Below, piece by piece: positions 63,629 to 64,000 of a stretch of DNA of 64,000 bases; the stretch's first letter is position 1, and the number at the start of each line of letters is the position of its first letter. Origin of the DNA: Sphingobium sp. TKS. GTDB lineage: Bacteria; Pseudomonadota; Alphaproteobacteria; Sphingomonadales; Sphingomonadaceae. The position numbers were made by a program, and so were the translations under genes. The notes below the pieces were generated by a model, which did no database searches, had not been told where the DNA came from, and was given only the letters and a program-made list of their open reading frames with translations. Where the stretch lies: contig NZ_CP005087.1 of assembly GCF_001563265.1 (NCBI RefSeq), forward strand, positions 1-64,000, in the 5' to 3' direction.

Positions 63629-63901
63629 ATGTTCGGCGCGAACCTTCCTCTGCCTGATCCGATCGAGCTGGTGGCGCTCGACCCGGCCCGCAACATTCGC
63701 CGGCGCTACAGCATCACCGCCAGCCTCGACCTCTTTGGCATGATCGTCGTCGAAACCCGCTGGGGGCGGATCGGCGCGCGCGGTCAGGCGCAGGCCCGAG
63801 CCTTCGCCGATCGCGCGGCGGCCGAGCGGCATATCGCCGCGACCCTGAGCCGGCGCGATACCGCCGAGAGCCGGATCGGCGTCGCCTACCGTCCGCTATA
63901 G
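63629..63901 (+). CDS. WGR-domain protein
   Basis: 90 residues, essentially one WGR domain: 'DLFGMIVVETRWGRIGARGQ', 'AFADRAAAERHIAATLSRRD'. WGR domains bind nucleic acids and occur in PARP and MolR-like proteins; small plasmid versions are of unknown use. Module 1 carries only its 3' half. Nothing is recognisable in the remaining 63902-64000. Confidence 0.8.
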   Translation: MFGANLPLPDPIELVALDPARNIRRRYSITASLDLFGMIVVETRWGRIGARGQAQARAFADRAAAERHIAATLSRRDTAESRIGVAYRPL

Positions 63902-64000
63902 GCATCTCTAGCATTGACTTCGCCTCCCCCTGCAGGCGGAGGAATAAGGCACTTTGGAAGCGATCAGGCGCGAGTTTCCGTGATATAGAGACGAAGCACG

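Overview
The window looks like part or most of a sphingomonad plasmid (Sphingobium/Sphingomonas/Novosphingobium type). It is GC-rich, carries a near-identical haloalkane dehalogenase LinB of the hexachlorocyclohexane degraders, has five IS6100 copies, alphaproteobacterial LexA boxes (GAAC-N7-GAAC), Ti-type mobilisation genes and plasmid replication genes. Base 1 is the ATG of a replication gene, so the sequence was probably linearised there. I see no chromosomal housekeeping genes, rRNA, tRNA or CRISPR array.

Layout. 1-1470: replicon 1 (repA of the RPA family, 23-bp iterons, DnaA box, tandem-hairpin element). 1495-5275: Tn3-family transposon A. 5304-16056: an SOS/mutagenesis island with a HIRAN protein, two SRAP paralogues (one without its active site), several small proteins, and imuA-imuB plus dnaE2 under LexA boxes. 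16410-18225: a metallophosphoesterase cut by IS6100 copy 1. 18264-20510: replicon 2 (parA, RHH partner, convergent Rep_3 gene, 22-bp iterons, DnaA box). 20542-27221: Tn3-family transposon B, itself split by an IS21-family element. 27250-33540: a second hairpin element and mobilisation module 1 (traG remnant, ATPase, traD, traC, oriT, traA, DUF6118, WGR remnant). 33710-38024: a serine resolvase gene interrupted by a two-IS6100 composite element carrying linB, then brnT-brnA. 38111-39570: two tiny membrane ORFs and a patchwork of IS fragments. 39581-48376: a catabolic region (EthD-like, two SDRs, Rieske oxygenase, alpha/beta hydrolase, TetR, acyl-CoA ligase, E1-alpha dehydrogenase) broken by IS6100 copies 4 and 5. 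49257-54283: replicon 3, with an AT-rich island, a resolvase-nucleotidyltransferase fusion with a HEPN partner, parA-RHH, convergent repA, 22-bp iterons and a third hairpin element. 54331-63901: mobilisation module 2, whose traA is interrupted by Tn3-family transposon C.

How it fits together. Three replication initiators, two partition cassettes and two diverged copies of one mobilisation module indicate a cointegrate of at least two, probably three, related plasmids. IS6100 copies 1 and 5 lie at junctions without target duplications, as expected for replicon fusion, deletion or inversion. In contrast the linB composite, transposons B and C and the IS21 element all have exact target duplications, and removing them restores their target reading frames or sequence.

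The most unusual locus is at 50511-51814: a serine recombinase whose C-terminus is an MNT-type nucleotidyltransferase, coupled by a 4-base overlap to a HEPN gene and directly upstream of parA. It combines the signatures of multimer resolution, a toxin-antitoxin system and partition in one block. A shared operator-like motif (TGACC-N4-GGT) in front of three transcription units defines a probable TetR regulon for the catabolic genes.
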